64,000 bases of DNA from Virgisporangium ochraceum (GCF_016863655.1 NZ_BOPH01000017.1:124001-188000), one strand, 5' to 3'. Shown: positions 7,975-18,008, counted from the first letter of the stretch. Notes: a model not told the origin generated them from the letters alone. Made by a program: numbers and translations.

Positions 7975-10900
7975 ATGCGATCCCGAACCAGAGCGACCGG
8001 CGTCATGCTGGCCGCCCTCCTGCTCGCCCCCGCGGCGCTGATCGGCGCGCCGGGTGTCGCGCTGGCCGGCCCGGGCACGTTCGACACGCCGGACCGGAAG
8101 GGCAACGAGCCGGTGACGGTCACGCTGATCACCGGCGACAAGGTCGTCGTCAGCGGCTCCGACCGGCTGCGGATCGAGCCCGGTCCCGGCCGCGGGCGGA
8201 TCACGTTCGACGCCGCCAGGATCGACGGCCGCCTGCGGGTGGTGCCGGGTGACGTGCGGCCGCTGCTGCAGGCCGGCACCGTCGACTCCCGACTGTTCGA
8301 CATCACCGGCCTGGTCGAGTTCGGCTACGACGACAAGCGCGGCGACCTCCCGCTGATCGTCACGGGTGCGGCCAGCAGCGCGCGGTCGGCACCGGCCGGG
8401 GTCAGCGTCGTGCGCACGATCCCCGGTGGCACCGCGGTCACGGTCGCCAAGAACACCATCGGTGCCGCGTGGAAGAGCCTGGCGGCGAGCGTGCGCGCGG
8501 AGGGCACGACTCGCGGTGGGCAGGCGTCGAAGATCTGGTTGGACGGCAAGCGCAAGCCGGTCCTGAAGGACAGCGTGCCGCAGATCGGCGCGCCGGCGGC
8601 GTGGGCCGCCGGCCTCGATGGCAGCGGCATCAAGGTGGCCGTGGTCGACAGCGGCGTCGACGGCGGTCACCCCGACCTGGTCGGACGCGTCGTGGCGGCG
8701 GAGAACTTCACGACCGACCCGGACAACGCCGACCTCGTGGGTCACGGCACCCACGTCGCGGCGACGATCGCCAGCACCGGCGCCGCACCGGGCGGTTACA
8801 AGGGTGTGGCACCGGGCGCGTCGCTGCTGGCGGCGAAGGTCTGCAGCATCGAGGACTGCTCCGACTCGTCGATCATCGCCGGGATGCAGTGGGCGGCCGA
8901 GCAGGGCGCGAAGGTGGCGAACGTCAGCCTGGGCGGCTACGACACCCCCGAGCAGGACCCGGTCGAGGCCGCCGTCGAGCGGCTCACCACCGAGTTCGGG
9001 ATGCTCTTCGTGATCGCGGCCGGCAACGACCCGCGCGAGGCCAGCGTCGCATCACCGGGCAGCACCGACGCGGCGCTCACCGTCGGCGCGGTCGACAAGT
9101 CCGACGGCCTGGCGCCGTTCTCGAGCCGCGGCCCGCGGGTCGGCGACTCGGCGTTGAAGCCCGACATCACCGCGCCGGGCGTCGACATCACCGCGGCGCT
9201 CAGCCGCAGTGCCGAGGTCGGCGCACCGCCGGGAACCACGCACTTCTCGGCGTCGGGCACCTCGATGGCCACGCCGCACGTGGCGGGGTCGGCGGCGATC
9301 CTGGCGCAGCAGCACCCCACCTGGACCGCGACGGAGATCAAGGCCGCGCTGATGGGATCGGCGAAGCCGAATCCGGAGATCGGGGTCTACGCGCAGGGCG
9401 CGGGCCGGGTCGACGTCGCCCGCTCGATCACCCAGACGGTGACGTCGAGCCCGGCGAGCGTCAGCTTCGGGATGAAGCAGTGGCCGCACAACGACGACGA
9501 GCCGGACGCGCGCACGGTCACCTACCGGAACGCCGGTACGGCCGAGGTCACGCTCACCCTGCGGCTCGACGGCACCCTGCCGGCCGGCCTGTTCAGCCTG
9601 TCGGCGACCACCGTCACCGTGCCGGCCGGCGGAACCGCCGACGTCACCCTGACCTCCGACACCCGCGCGAACGCTCCGGACGGGCGGTTGGGCGGCCGGA
9701 TCGTCGCGACCGCCGGCACCGCCCAGGTGGTGACGCCGTTCGCGGTGGACAAGGAGATCGAGAGCTACACCGTCACGGTGAACCGGATCGACGCGTCCGG
9801 GAAGCCGACCACCGACGGCTCCGCGCTGCTGGTCAACCTCGACACGGGCAACGTGGTCAGGCTCGACTCGCCGGGCGCGATCGAGGCGCGGGTGCCCAAG
9901 GGCCGGTACGCCCTCATCGGCGACATCTACGACCTCGACGCGCTGAAGTGGTGGCGGGTGGTCGACACGACCGTCGTGGTCGACCGCGCCCTCACGCTGA
10001 CCGTCGACGCGCGGGTCGCGAAGCCGGTGTCCGTGAGCGTGCCGGCGGCCGACGCGGAACAGGTCGTGGGCTACATCGATCTGACCTTCAACAAGGCACC
10101 CGAGTGGGGCGCCAGCTTCATCCTCTTCGACTCCAGCCTCGACGGGATGTTCGTCGGCCAGGTCGACCCGGCCGAGCGGGAGCCGTCGCTGGCGTCGTCG
10201 ATCGGTTCCCAGCTGGTCAGGGGACCGGTGCCGGACGAGGGCCCGCTGGTGACGCCCAGCCCCTACGCCTACTTCCTGGCCGAGGAGTTCAAGGGCCACG
10301 CGCCGGCCGGGTACGCGGGCCGGTTCACCGACCGCGACCTGGCCCGGGTCGAGACCGCGTACTCCGCACAGGGGATACCGGCGGGCTCGACGTCGACGTT
10401 CGGCGGCTTCGAGTCGGGCGGGCAGTCGGTCGGTCGGGTCATGCCGGTCACGCTTCCCGGCAAGCGCATCGACCACTTCGCGGTGAAGCCGGGCCTCACC
10501 TGGACGAGGGACCTGTACGAGGGTGACTGGCTGGAGCCGGTCAACGTCCACACCTCGGTGCCGACCGCGTTCCAGGCCGGCCGCACGACGTCGGAGCGGG
10601 TGAACGCGGCGGTGTTCGGGCCGGCGTTCGGCCCGTTCGACATCGCCGCGCGACTGGGCGACGAGATGCTCTTCGGTGTCGGGCAGTTCGCGGGCGCGGG
10701 CAACTGGACCGGGTTCTCGAACTCGACGGGGCGCACGGTCGTCACCCGAAACGGTCAGGTGATCTTCGACCAGCCGTCGGTGGGTGCCTACCTGCCCGAG
10801 GTCCCGCCCGGCGACGCGGCCTTCACCGTGAAGATCGACGCCAACCGGCCCGCACCGAACAAGTTGTCGACGAGGGTGAACACCGAGTGGACCTTCCGCT

Positions 10901-11253
10901 CGGCGACCGTGACGGGAACCGAGCCGGGATACCTGCCGCTGTCGGTGGTGCGGTTCGCGCCGCCGCTGAGCCCGACCAACACCGCACCCGCCGGGAAGGT
11001 CTGGTTGGTGCCGGTCGAGGTGCAGCGGCAGCCCAACTCCGCGGCCGGTCGGGCCCGCACGCTGACCGTCGAGGTGTCCTACGACGACGGCGCCACCTGG
11101 AGCAGAGCGCCCGTGGTGCGCTCGGGCCAGAACGGCGTGGTGCTGCTGAAGCACCCCGCCAGGGCCGGGTTCGTGTCGCTCCGGACCTCGTCGGCCGACA
11201 CTGCCGGCAACACCGTCAAGCAGACGGTCATCCGTGCGTATGAAATCGCCTGA
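7975..11253 (+). CDS. Large secreted S8 subtilisin-like peptidase (1,092 aa)
   Basis: A signal peptide (about residues 1-32, MRSRTRATG then a hydrophobic core ending ALA-G) precedes a propeptide region. The S8 domain (about 200-470) has Asp225 (VVDSGVDG), His257 (GHGTHVAA), oxyanion Asn351 and Ser430 (GTSMATPHVAG). About 620 residues of beta-rich sequence follow, probably several Fn3-like or immunoglobulin-like modules. This is the layout of large Streptomyces-type extracellular subtilases. The start at 7975 has GGAG 5 nt upstream; ATG at 7960 is also possible. Its stop directly abuts the convergent glycosyltransferase stop, with no spacer. Confidence 0.93.
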   Translation: MRSRTRATGVMLAALLLAPAALIGAPGVALAGPGTFDTPDRKGNEPVTVTLITGDKVVVSGSDRLRIEPGPGRGRITFDAARIDGRLRVVPGDVRPLLQAGTVDSRLFDITGLVEFGYDDKRGDLPLIVTGAASSARSAPAGVSVVRTIPGGTAVTVAKNTIGAAWKSLAASVRAEGTTRGGQASKIWLDGKRKPVLKDSVPQIGAPAAWAAGLDGSGIKVAVVDSGVDGGHPDLVGRVVAAENFTTDPDNADLVGHGTHVAATIASTGAAPGGYKGVAPGASLLAAKVCSIEDCSDSSIIAGMQWAAEQGAKVANVSLGGYDTPEQDPVEAAVERLTTEFGMLFVIAAGNDPREASVASPGSTDAALTVGAVDKSDGLAPFSSRGPRVGDSALKPDITAPGVDITAALSRSAEVGAPPGTTHFSASGTSMATPHVAGSAAILAQQHPTWTATEIKAALMGSAKPNPEIGVYAQGAGRVDVARSITQTVTSSPASVSFGMKQWPHNDDEPDARTVTYRNAGTAEVTLTLRLDGTLPAGLFSLSATTVTVPAGGTADVTLTSDTRANAPDGRLGGRIVATAGTAQVVTPFAVDKEIESYTVTVNRIDASGKPTTDGSALLVNLDTGNVVRLDSPGAIEARVPKGRYALIGDIYDLDALKWWRVVDTTVVVDRALTLTVDARVAKPVSVSVPAADAEQVVGYIDLTFNKAPEWGASFILFDSSLDGMFVGQVDPAEREPSLASSIGSQLVRGPVPDEGPLVTPSPYAYFLAEEFKGHAPAGYAGRFTDRDLARVETAYSAQGIPAGSTSTFGGFESGGQSVGRVMPVTLPGKRIDHFAVKPGLTWTRDLYEGDWLEPVNVHTSVPTAFQAGRTTSERVNAAVFGPAFGPFDIAARLGDEMLFGVGQFAGAGNWTGFSNSTGRTVVTRNGQVIFDQPSVGAYLPEVPPGDAAFTVKIDANRPAPNKLSTRVNTEWTFRSATVTGTEPGYLPLSVVRFAPPLSPTNTAPAGKVWLVPVEVQRQPNSAAGRARTLTVEVSYDDGATWSRAPVVRSGQNGVVLLKHPARAGFVSLRTSSADTAGNTVKQTVIRAYEIA

Positions 11254-12060
11254 CTAGACGGGGAATGAGGTGAGCGGCTCCGCTGCCGGTGGCGGCGGGG
11301 CCGCTTTCCACACCTTCGTCTTCTGCGCGGTGAGGCGGGCCAGGTAGATCGGGTTCAGGATCAGGTACCGGCGCCACAGCCGCTTCGGTTCCAGTCCCAG
11401 CCGCCACAGCCACTCCAGGCCGCGCTTCTGCATCCACGGCGGAGGGTTCTTCAGCTGACCGGCGTGGTAGTCGAACGCGGCACCCACGGCCAGCAGCGGA
11501 GCGTCGATCAGGGGGCGCATCGCGTACACGAACTGCTCCTGACGCGGGCAGCCGAGCCCGACCAGCACGATGCGGGCACCCGACGCCCGGATGCGGCCGG
11601 CGATCTGCTCCGGCTCGCCCGGCCCGGCCGTGCGGAACTTCGACGGCTCCGACCCGGCGATCTTCAAACCGGGCAGTTTCACGTGCAACGCGGCGATGAG
11701 CCGTTCGAGCGTCGGCTCGGTGGACCCGTACAGATATACCGGTAGGCCCTCCTCGGCCGCCTTGATCAGCACCCGGTTGGTGAGCTCGGGCCCGTAGACC
11801 CGGTCGACCAGGGCCGCGTGGTGCAGCGAGTTGAGCGCCCAGCGCACCGGCTGGCCGTCGGGGGTCACCAGGTCGAAGGAGTTGAGACGGGCGTTGTGGG
11901 CCTTGTCCTGCACGCCGGTCATGACCCCGTGCACCGCGAGCGCGGTGACCGCGAGCGGCCGCCCCTCACGCGCGGCGGCGAGGACCTTGTCGGTGGCGGC
12001 CTCGTAGTCGACGGCGTCGACCATGACGCCGAGGACGCTGTTCTTACCCTTGTCGATCAC
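11254..12060 (-). CDS. WecG/TagA/CpsF-family (GT26) glycosyltransferase
   Basis: A 268-aa enzyme of the GT26 family, which transfers a sugar from UDP-ManNAc-like donors to lipid-linked intermediates in teichoic acid, capsule or exopolysaccharide assembly. Visible family blocks are [39 protein letters not shown] and [11 protein letters not shown]. The GTG start at 12060 overlaps the stop of the preceding epimerase gene (GTGA), so both are one transcription and translation unit. An upstream ATG in the same frame would lie inside the epimerase gene and is unlikely. Donor and acceptor cannot be predicted. Confidence 0.9.
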   Translation of the reverse strand: MIDKGKNSVLGVMVDAVDYEAATDKVLAAAREGRPLAVTALAVHGVMTGVQDKAHNARLNSFDLVTPDGQPVRWALNSLHHAALVDRVYGPELTNRVLIKAAEEGLPVYLYGSTEPTLERLIAALHVKLPGLKIAGSEPSKFRTAGPGEPEQIAGRIRASGARIVLVGLGCPRQEQFVYAMRPLIDAPLLAVGAAFDYHAGQLKNPPPWMQKRGLEWLWRLGLEPKRLWRRYLILNPIYLARLTAQKTKVWKAAPPPPAAEPLTSFPV

Positions 12061-13124
12061 GGCTGCCACCGGTCCACGTTCGCCTCGTAGATCTCCTGCA
12101 TGATCGCCGGGACGTCGTAGGCCTGCTTCCACTCCGGGTAGTCGGCCTGGAACGCGGCGTTCGACCCGATCCACCACATGTGGTCGCCGACGCGGTTCGT
12201 CTCGACATACTCAGTCTGCATCTCGACACCGCTGATCTTCTCGGCGAGCGCGAACGCCTCCAGGTGCGACGTGTTCGAGAAGCGCCCGCCGCCGAGGTTG
12301 TAGACCGCGGCCGAGCGGGGGTTGCGGAAGAACGCCTCGAACGCCGAGACCACATCGTGACTGTGGATGGCGTCGCGGACCATCTTGCCCTTGTATCCGA
12401 AGATCTTGTACGTGCGGCGCTCCATGTTGCAGCGCATCACGTAGCCGAGGAAGCCGTGGAGCTCGGTGGCGCTGTGCGCCGGTCCCGTCAGGGTTCCACC
12501 CCGGAAGCAGGCCGTCTTCATGCCGAAGTAGCGGCCGTACTCCTGCACCATGATGTCGGCCGCCACCTTCGACGCGCCGAACACCGAGTGCAGGCACGCG
12601 TCGATCGACATGTCCTCGGCGATGCCGTTGGCGTACGGGTGCGCCGGGTCGATCTCCCAGCGCGTCTCCTGCTCGGTGAGCGGCAGCGTGTTGGGCCGGT
12701 CGCCGTACACCTTGTTGGTGGAGCAGTGGATCACCGGCGCCTCGATGCAGTGCTCGCGCACGTTCTGCAGGATGTTGAGCGTGCCGCCGGCGTTGATGTC
12801 GAAGTCGGTGTACGGGTCGCGCAGCGCCCAGTCGTGGCTGGGCTGCGCGGCCGTGTGGATCACGACGGCGACGTCGCGCCCGTACCTGGCGAAGATCTTC
12901 GCCAGGTCGGCTCGGTTGCGGATGTCGACGTTGTAGTGGCTGTACGAGTCGCCCAGCTCATCCGTGAGCCGGACGACGTTCCACGCCGTCGACGCCTCCG
13001 CGCCGAAGAACTCGCGGCGCATGTCGTTGTCGATACCGACCACGTCGAGACCGAGACCGGCGAAGTGGCGCACCGCCTCCGAACCGATCAGACCGGCCGA
13101 CCCGGTCACTACCGCAACACCCAT
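12057..13124 (-). CDS. NAD-dependent epimerase/dehydratase, CDP-paratose 2-epimerase-like
   Basis: A 355-aa extended SDR protein. The N-terminal Rossmann motif is [12 protein letters not shown] (standard TGGxGFIGS). NNKxYG-like CSTNKVYGD follows at about residue 138. The region [19 protein letters not shown] aligns with the tyvelose/paratose epimerases, but Phe stands where the catalytic Tyr of the Tyr-x3-Lys pair is expected. A C-terminal sugar-binding part begins near 190. The start ATG at 13124 follows GAAGGTGAC. It is the first gene of a two-gene operon with the GT26 enzyme, so it probably supplies or modifies a nucleotide sugar for a surface glycan. Confidence 0.85.
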   Translation of the reverse strand: MGVAVVTGSAGLIGSEAVRHFAGLGLDVVGIDNDMRREFFGAEASTAWNVVRLTDELGDSYSHYNVDIRNRADLAKIFARYGRDVAVVIHTAAQPSHDWALRDPYTDFDINAGGTLNILQNVREHCIEAPVIHCSTNKVYGDRPNTLPLTEQETRWEIDPAHPYANGIAEDMSIDACLHSVFGASKVAADIMVQEYGRYFGMKTACFRGGTLTGPAHSATELHGFLGYVMRCNMERRTYKIFGYKGKMVRDAIHSHDVVSAFEAFFRNPRSAAVYNLGGGRFSNTSHLEAFALAEKISGVEMQTEYVETNRVGDHMWWIGSNAAFQADYPEWKQAYDVPAIMQEIYEANVDRWQP

Positions 13125-13340
13125 GTCACCTTCGCTCCCTCGGACTGGGACTCCTGAGCCGCCGGTAAACATAACGAAGGACCCCCGGCGTGCGGAGAGG
13201 GCCTACTGGAGAGGTTGCGCTTTTCGGTGGGGAGCGGCCACCGACCTGCGCGGGGTGTCCGGGGGCTCGGCCCCCGGAGCAGATATGACGAGGTGGCCCC
13301 GGTTCGCGCGTTCCGCGAACAGAGACCACCTGACAACTCG

Positions 13341-13423
13341 TGGGGAAGGGGGGAGTTGAACCCCCACGCCCTTTCGGGCACACGGACCTGAACCGTGCGC
13401 GTCTGCCATTCCGCCACTTCCCC
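13341..13423 (-). tRNA. tRNA-Leu (anticodon CAG)
   Basis: Minus strand. The acceptor stem GGGGAAG/CTTCCCC closes it, and discriminator A is at 13341. The anticodon loop reads TT-CAG-GT, there is a variable arm with CCCGAAAGGG, and the T-loop GGTTCAACTCC is normal. It is 83 nt long, and CCA is not encoded. The CAG anticodon reads CTG, the main Leu codon here. Confidence 0.95.
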
Positions 13424-13441
13424 GGGAGACTCGCGACCACT

Positions 13442-13472
13442 GTTATAGCACTGTTGCGACACCCGATTTCAA
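13442..13472 (-). promoter_or_regulatory. Candidate promoter of tRNA-Leu
   Basis: On the minus strand TTGAAA (13467-13472) and TATAAC (13442-13447) resemble -35 and -10 boxes. The spacer of 19 bp is slightly long. Confidence 0.5.
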
Positions 13473-13627
13473 CTGCATTTCAGGCCGCTCAGCACTGGTT
13501 CCTAGCGCTTTCGCGCTACCGTTGGCCGCTGACGCCCCGGAAGAGTAGCACGAGGTGGCAGTCCGTCGTGCATAGCGGAGTGCGGTCGACGGATACCATC
13601 ATGTCCTCGGGACCCGAGGAGGAGCCG

Positions 13628-14392
13628 GTGAGTGTGCTACAGCGCTTCGAGAAGCGCCTGGAAGGTCTGGTCGAGGGGGCCTTCGCCAAAGTCTTCAAGG
13701 GGGTCGTCCACCCTGTGGAGATCCTCAACGCCATGCAACGGGAGGCGGAGGCGCACAAAGCCATCCTCGCCGGTGGACGAACGTTGGTTCCGAACAGGTA
13801 CGTGATCGATCTGTCGCCGTACGATCACAGCCGGTTGGCTCCGTATGCCGCCGCCCTTGCCCAGGAGCTCGCGCAGTCGCAGGCCGAGTTCATCGGCGAG
13901 CAGGGCTGGACCGTGTACGGCGACGTGATCGTCGAGATCGAGCGGGGCGAGGGCCTCGACACCGGCATGTTCCGGGTCACCGCCGAGGTCTACACCGGCG
14001 GCGACGTCGGTCCGGTCGCGCCCGGCCAGGGTGGCTACGGCGGCGACGGTGGCTACGGCGGCCAGGGCCAGGGATTCCCCGGTGGGGCGCCGGCCGGGCC
14101 CGGTGGGCCGGCCCGTAACGTGAGACTGATGTCGAGCGACGGGCGCGCATATCCGCTCTCGATCGGCTCGACCGTCATCGGCCGGGGCGATCAGGCGAAC
14201 CTGCGGCTGCCCGACGTCGGTATCTCGCGCCGGCACGCCCGGCTCGACTTCGACGGATCCCAGGTCGTCCTCACCGACCTCGGCTCCACGAACGGCACGA
14301 TGGTCAACGGCCAGCGCGTCTCGGCCGTGGCGCTCAACGGCGGCGACGTGGTGCAGCTCGGCACCACGACTCTGACCTTCCGGTTGGACTAA
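13628..14392 (+). CDS. fhaA: FhaA: DUF3662 and FHA domain protein
   Basis: A 254-aa cytoplasmic phosphopeptide reader. The N-terminal DUF3662 domain (about residues 1-125) is followed by a Gly-rich linker (about 130-160) and a C-terminal FHA domain (about 165-254) with all ligand-binding motifs: IGRG, SRRHARL and DLGSTNGTMVNG. FHA domains bind phosphothreonine made by the PknA/PknB kinases encoded downstream. The Mycobacterium protein is about 527 aa with a long linker, so this is the short form. The GTG at 13628 follows GAGGAGGAG. It opens the fhaA-to-pknB operon that couples Ser/Thr phosphorylation to peptidoglycan synthesis. Confidence 0.93.
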   Translation: MSVLQRFEKRLEGLVEGAFAKVFKGVVHPVEILNAMQREAEAHKAILAGGRTLVPNRYVIDLSPYDHSRLAPYAAALAQELAQSQAEFIGEQGWTVYGDVIVEIERGEGLDTGMFRVTAEVYTGGDVGPVAPGQGGYGGDGGYGGQGQGFPGGAPAGPGGPARNVRLMSSDGRAYPLSIGSTVIGRGDQANLRLPDVGISRRHARLDFDGSQVVLTDLGSTNGTMVNGQRVSAVALNGGDVVQLGTTTLTFRLD

Positions 14393-14515
14393 CGGTGTTC
14401 ATTCACCTGGTGTCCACCGGTCCGGTGTCCATCACATTGGTGGCGAAGACAGTTGTGTCCGAAGTCGCGGTGACCATCCACGCGGTGTCCCACCCCACCC
14501 AGGGATAGGCGGTCC

Positions 14516-15004
14516 ATGCCGGAGTTCGTCCTCACCGTGGCACGGTACGGGTTTCTCGTGCTGCTGTGGATCTTCGTCTTCACCGTGGTCGGTGTGATCC
14601 GTCGAGACATGTTCGCCGGCTCCCGGGCCAGTCGCATCGTGGCCGCTCCCCGCGGCGTCGGTGTGCCGGCCGCCGCGCCGGCGGGTCGTCCCGCACGCGC
14701 CCGCCGCGGCAAGGTCGCGCGCCAGCTGGTCGTCACCGCTGGCGCGCTGGCCGGTACCCGCATCACCCTGAGCGAGGCCACCATCTCGATCGGGCGCGCG
14801 GAGGACTCCACCCTGGTCATCACCGATGACTACGCCTCCTCGCGGCATGCCCGGCTCGTTCCCCGCGCCGGTCAGTGGTACATCGAAGACCTGGGCTCCA
14901 CGAACGGCACCTACCTGGACCGCGGCAAGGTTTCCGCACCCACCCCCGTCCCCCTCGGCGTGCCGATCCGGATCGGCCGCACATCACTCGAGTTACGGCC
15001 ATGA
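14516..15004 (+). CDS. fhaB: FhaB: membrane-anchored FHA domain protein
   Basis: A 162-aa protein with one N-terminal transmembrane helix (about residues 5-28), a basic Ala/Arg/Pro linker, and an FHA domain (about 75-162) with SIGRAEDS, SSRHARL and DLGSTNGTYLD. In Corynebacteriales and Streptomyces the homologue (also called FipA) helps localise division and elongation factors by binding phosphothreonine partners. The ATG start at 14516 has only a weak ribosome-binding site. The preceding 123 bp contain the short repeated sequence GGTGTCC. Its stop overlaps the pstP start (ATGA). Confidence 0.93.
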   Translation: MPEFVLTVARYGFLVLLWIFVFTVVGVIRRDMFAGSRASRIVAAPRGVGVPAAAPAGRPARARRGKVARQLVVTAGALAGTRITLSEATISIGRAEDSTLVITDDYASSRHARLVPRAGQWYIEDLGSTNGTYLDRGKVSAPTPVPLGVPIRIGRTSLELRP

Positions 15005-16413
15005 CACTTACTCTGCGGTACGCAGCGCGCAGCGACCGCGGCCTCATCCGGAGCGGGAACCAGGACTCCGTGTATGCAGGACCGCGGCTGCTCGCTGTTG
15101 CCGACGGCATGGGTGGCATGGCCGCCGGTGACGTCGCGAGCAACATCGTCATCGGCACCATGGCGCCCCTCGACGAGGACGTGCCCGGTGGCGCGCTCCT
15201 CGACGCACTGCGCGGCGTGGTCGAATCCGCCAACCAGCAGTTACGCGACACCGTCGACGCGAACCCGGCGATGGAGGGCATGGGCACCACCCTCACCGCC
15301 ATGCTCTTCTCCGGGAGCCGCATCGGGATGGTGCACATCGGCGACTCCCGGGCATACATGCTCCGGGACGGCGAGTTCGGCCAGATCACGAAGGACGACA
15401 CGTACGTCCAGATGCTGATCGACGAGGGCCGCATCACGCCGGAGGAAGCCGACAGCCACCCGCAACGGCACCTTCTCTACCGCGCCCTCGACGGGCGCGA
15501 CGCCGAGCCCGAGTACTCGGTTCGCGAGGCACACCCCGGCGACCGGTACATGCTGTGCAGCGACGGTCTCTCCGGCGTGGTCAGCGCCGAGACCATCGCG
15601 GCGACGCTGCGCGAGTACGTCGACGCCAACCAGTGCGCCGAGCGGCTGGTGCAGCTGGCACTGCGCGGCGGTGGTCCCGACAACATCACCGTGATCGTCG
15701 CCGACGTCACCACCGGCGACATCACCGAGTCGGTGCCGATCGTCGGCGGCGCCGCCGCACGCGACCGCGGCATGGCCACCTCGGCCGACGAGACGATGTC
15801 CGCCGCGCGGGCGTCCGCGGTCACCACGCCACGCTCACCGGTGCCCGAGGCGGAACCGGCGAACAACGACGACGACGATGACGACCGCCCGCGCCGCCAC
15901 CCGCTCCGCGCGCTCACCGTCACCGCGATCCTCGTGCTGCTCCTCGGCGGCGGCCTGTACGGCGGCTACTACTACACCCAGACCCGCTACTACGTCGGTG
16001 TCACCGAAGACGGCACGGTGGCCGTCTTCCAGGGTGTGCCCGCCGAGATCGCCGGCCTGCACTTCAACTCCGAGCACAAGCGCAGCGACACCAACATCGA
16101 CGACCTCAACAACGTCGCGCAGGACGCCGTGCGCAAGGGCATCGCCGCGAACAGCGAGGCCGACGCGGAGCGGAAGATGGACCAGCTGACCACCGACCAG
16201 CTGAAGGCCTGCCCACCCGGCCCCACGCCATCCGGACCCGACCCTGATCCGAATGACTACCCGTCGGGCTCGGCGTCGTCGGCGGCACCGTCGACCCCCA
16301 CCGGCACGCTGGACGGGTCGGCATCGGGTTCGCCGTCGGTCACACCGGACCCGTCGGCCACGTCGGCCAACGCGCAGCCCACCCCGTCACCGACAAATTG
16401 CCGGAACCCCTGA
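15001..16413 (+). CDS. pstP: PstP: PP2C-family Ser/Thr phosphatase
   Basis: A 470-aa metal-dependent phosphatase that reverses PknA/PknB phosphorylation. The catalytic domain (about residues 1-240) has the PP2C metal motifs RSGNQDS, VADGMGG, HIGDSRAY, CSDGLSG and GGPDNITVIV. A linker with an acidic run precedes one transmembrane helix (about 303-322). An extracytoplasmic part of about 145 residues ends in Ser/Pro-rich sequence. The ATG overlaps the fhaB stop, so the two are translationally coupled. It sits in the conserved order fhaB-pstP-rodA-pbpA-pknA-pknB. Confidence 0.96.
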   Translation: MTLTLRYAARSDRGLIRSGNQDSVYAGPRLLAVADGMGGMAAGDVASNIVIGTMAPLDEDVPGGALLDALRGVVESANQQLRDTVDANPAMEGMGTTLTAMLFSGSRIGMVHIGDSRAYMLRDGEFGQITKDDTYVQMLIDEGRITPEEADSHPQRHLLYRALDGRDAEPEYSVREAHPGDRYMLCSDGLSGVVSAETIAATLREYVDANQCAERLVQLALRGGGPDNITVIVADVTTGDITESVPIVGGAAARDRGMATSADETMSAARASAVTTPRSPVPEAEPANNDDDDDDRPRRHPLRALTVTAILVLLLGGGLYGGYYYTQTRYYVGVTEDGTVAVFQGVPAEIAGLHFNSEHKRSDTNIDDLNNVAQDAVRKGIAANSEADAERKMDQLTTDQLKACPPGPTPSGPDPDPNDYPSGSASSAAPSTPTGTLDGSASGSPSVTPDPSATSANAQPTPSPTNCRNP

Positions 16414-16487
16414 ACCGCTGAGCCCGCACCGACGTCGAATGAAGCTGACCCGATCGAAAGCCCGGAAGAAAGACTGAAGGAACTGAC

Positions 16488-18008
16488 GTGACCGCCCCCG
16501 CCGCTCCGGCTCCCCAGCCGCCGCCCGCGAGCACTGCTCCCGGGTCGGCCGGCCAGTCGGCGTCGACCGGGCGCCGGCCGCGCACCCGTCGCAACGTCGA
16601 GCTGGCGCTGCTCGGATTCTCGATGCTCCTGCTCCTCGGATACTCGGCCGCGATGGAGGCCGGTGCCCTGGAGGAGATCACCAGCGACTTCTGGGTGCCG
16701 ACGGCGATCCTGACCGCGATCTTCGTCGGCGCGCACTTCGTCATCAGGTTCTTCGCGCCGTACGCCGACCCCGTGCTGCTGCCGACGGTTGCCCTGATCA
16801 ACGGCATCGGCGTCACGTACCTGCGCCGGGTCGACCTGGTCGGCGCCGACGCGGCCGACCGCGCCGACCCGTCGGTCTTCGGCGGGTGGGGCGGCCGCCA
16901 GCTGCTGTGGACCCTGATCGCCGTGGTGCTGGCGATGATCGTCCTGGTACTGGTGCGCGACCACCGCACGCTGTCGCGGTACGCCTACACCCTGGGCCTC
17001 GGCGGCATCGTCCTGGTCATGATCCCGGTGGTGCTGCCGGCGCGGTTCTCCGAGATCAACGGCGCCAAGCTGTGGATCAAGGTCGGCGGCTTCAGCATCC
17101 AGCCCGGCGAGTTCGCCAAGGTCATGCTGCTGGTGTTCTTCGCGGTGTACCTGGTGCGCAAGCGGGAGCTGCTGTCACTGGCGAGCAAGCGGTTCATGGG
17201 TATCGACTTCCCCCGGGCCCGTGACCTCGGCCCGGTGGTCACCGTCTGGCTGCTCAGCCTGATGGTCCTCGTCGTCTCGAAGGACCTCGGCACCTCGCTG
17301 ATGTACTTCGGCATGTTCGTGGTGACCCTGTACATCGCCACCGAGCGCAGCAGCTGGCTGATCATCGGTCTCGGCATGTTCTTCGGCGGGGTCATCTCGG
17401 CCTACTTCCTCGGCGCGGCCATCGGCGGCCCGTTCGCGAACTTCTACCAGCGGGCCGAGATCTGGCTCGACCCGTTCTCGGGCAACCGTCCGTACGACGA
17501 CGGTTACCAGCTGGTGCAGTCACTGCTCGGACTCGGTACCGGCGGGCTCTTCGGCGCCGGTCCCGGCAAGGGCTACCCGGAAGAGATCCCCGAGGTGCAC
17601 AGCGACCTGATCTTCGCCGGGGTGGGCGAGGAGATCGGGCTGTTCGGGCTCACCGCGCTGCTGGTGCTGTACCTGTTGGTCGTCGAGCGCGGCCTGCGGG
17701 CGGCCCTCGGCGTGCGTGACTCGTTCGGCAAGCTGTTCGCCGGTGGCATGGCATTCACCGTCGCCTTGCAGCTGTTCGTCATCATCGGAGGCATCACGAG
17801 GCTGATCCCACTGACCGGCCAGACCACCCCGTTCATGTCGGCCGGAGGATCGTCCCTGATGTCCAACTGGATCCTGATCGCGCTGCTGCTGCGTATTTCA
17901 GCAGCGGCACGTAATCCCGCGTCCACCAGTGCCACCGTCGGCGTGTCCGGCGGCCGCGGCACCCCACCGGCGAGACTGCACGAGGCCCCGACGGAGATGA
18001 TCAGATGA
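16488..18008 (+). CDS. rodA: RodA/FtsW-family peptidoglycan polymerase (SEDS)
   Basis: A 506-aa integral membrane protein with about ten to twelve hydrophobic helices; the N-terminal 35 residues are Pro/Ala-rich and cytoplasmic. SEDS signatures are SIQPGEFAKVMLLVFFAVYL, PFSGNRPYDDGYQLVQSLLG, HSDLIFAGVGEEIGLFG and PLTGQTTPFMSAGGSSL. SEDS proteins polymerise glycan strands from lipid II with a partner class B PBP, encoded next with an ATGA overlap. The GTG start follows AAGGAA. Neighbours place it in cell elongation or sporulation wall synthesis under PknB control. Confidence 0.95.
   Translation: MTAPAAPAPQPPPASTAPGSAGQSASTGRRPRTRRNVELALLGFSMLLLLGYSAAMEAGALEEITSDFWVPTAILTAIFVGAHFVIRFFAPYADPVLLPTVALINGIGVTYLRRVDLVGADAADRADPSVFGGWGGRQLLWTLIAVVLAMIVLVLVRDHRTLSRYAYTLGLGGIVLVMIPVVLPARFSEINGAKLWIKVGGFSIQPGEFAKVMLLVFFAVYLVRKRELLSLASKRFMGIDFPRARDLGPVVTVWLLSLMVLVVSKDLGTSLMYFGMFVVTLYIATERSSWLIIGLGMFFGGVISAYFLGAAIGGPFANFYQRAEIWLDPFSGNRPYDDGYQLVQSLLGLGTGGLFGAGPGKGYPEEIPEVHSDLIFAGVGEEIGLFGLTALLVLYLLVVERGLRAALGVRDSFGKLFAGGMAFTVALQLFVIIGGITRLIPLTGQTTPFMSAGGSSLMSNWILIALLLRISAAARNPASTSATVGVSGGRGTPPARLHEAPTEMIR

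Noticed and set aside
13109-13462. Minus-strand frames over the tRNA-Leu gene
   Set aside because: The tRNA fold is complete; the frames are overlaps with no start-site support.
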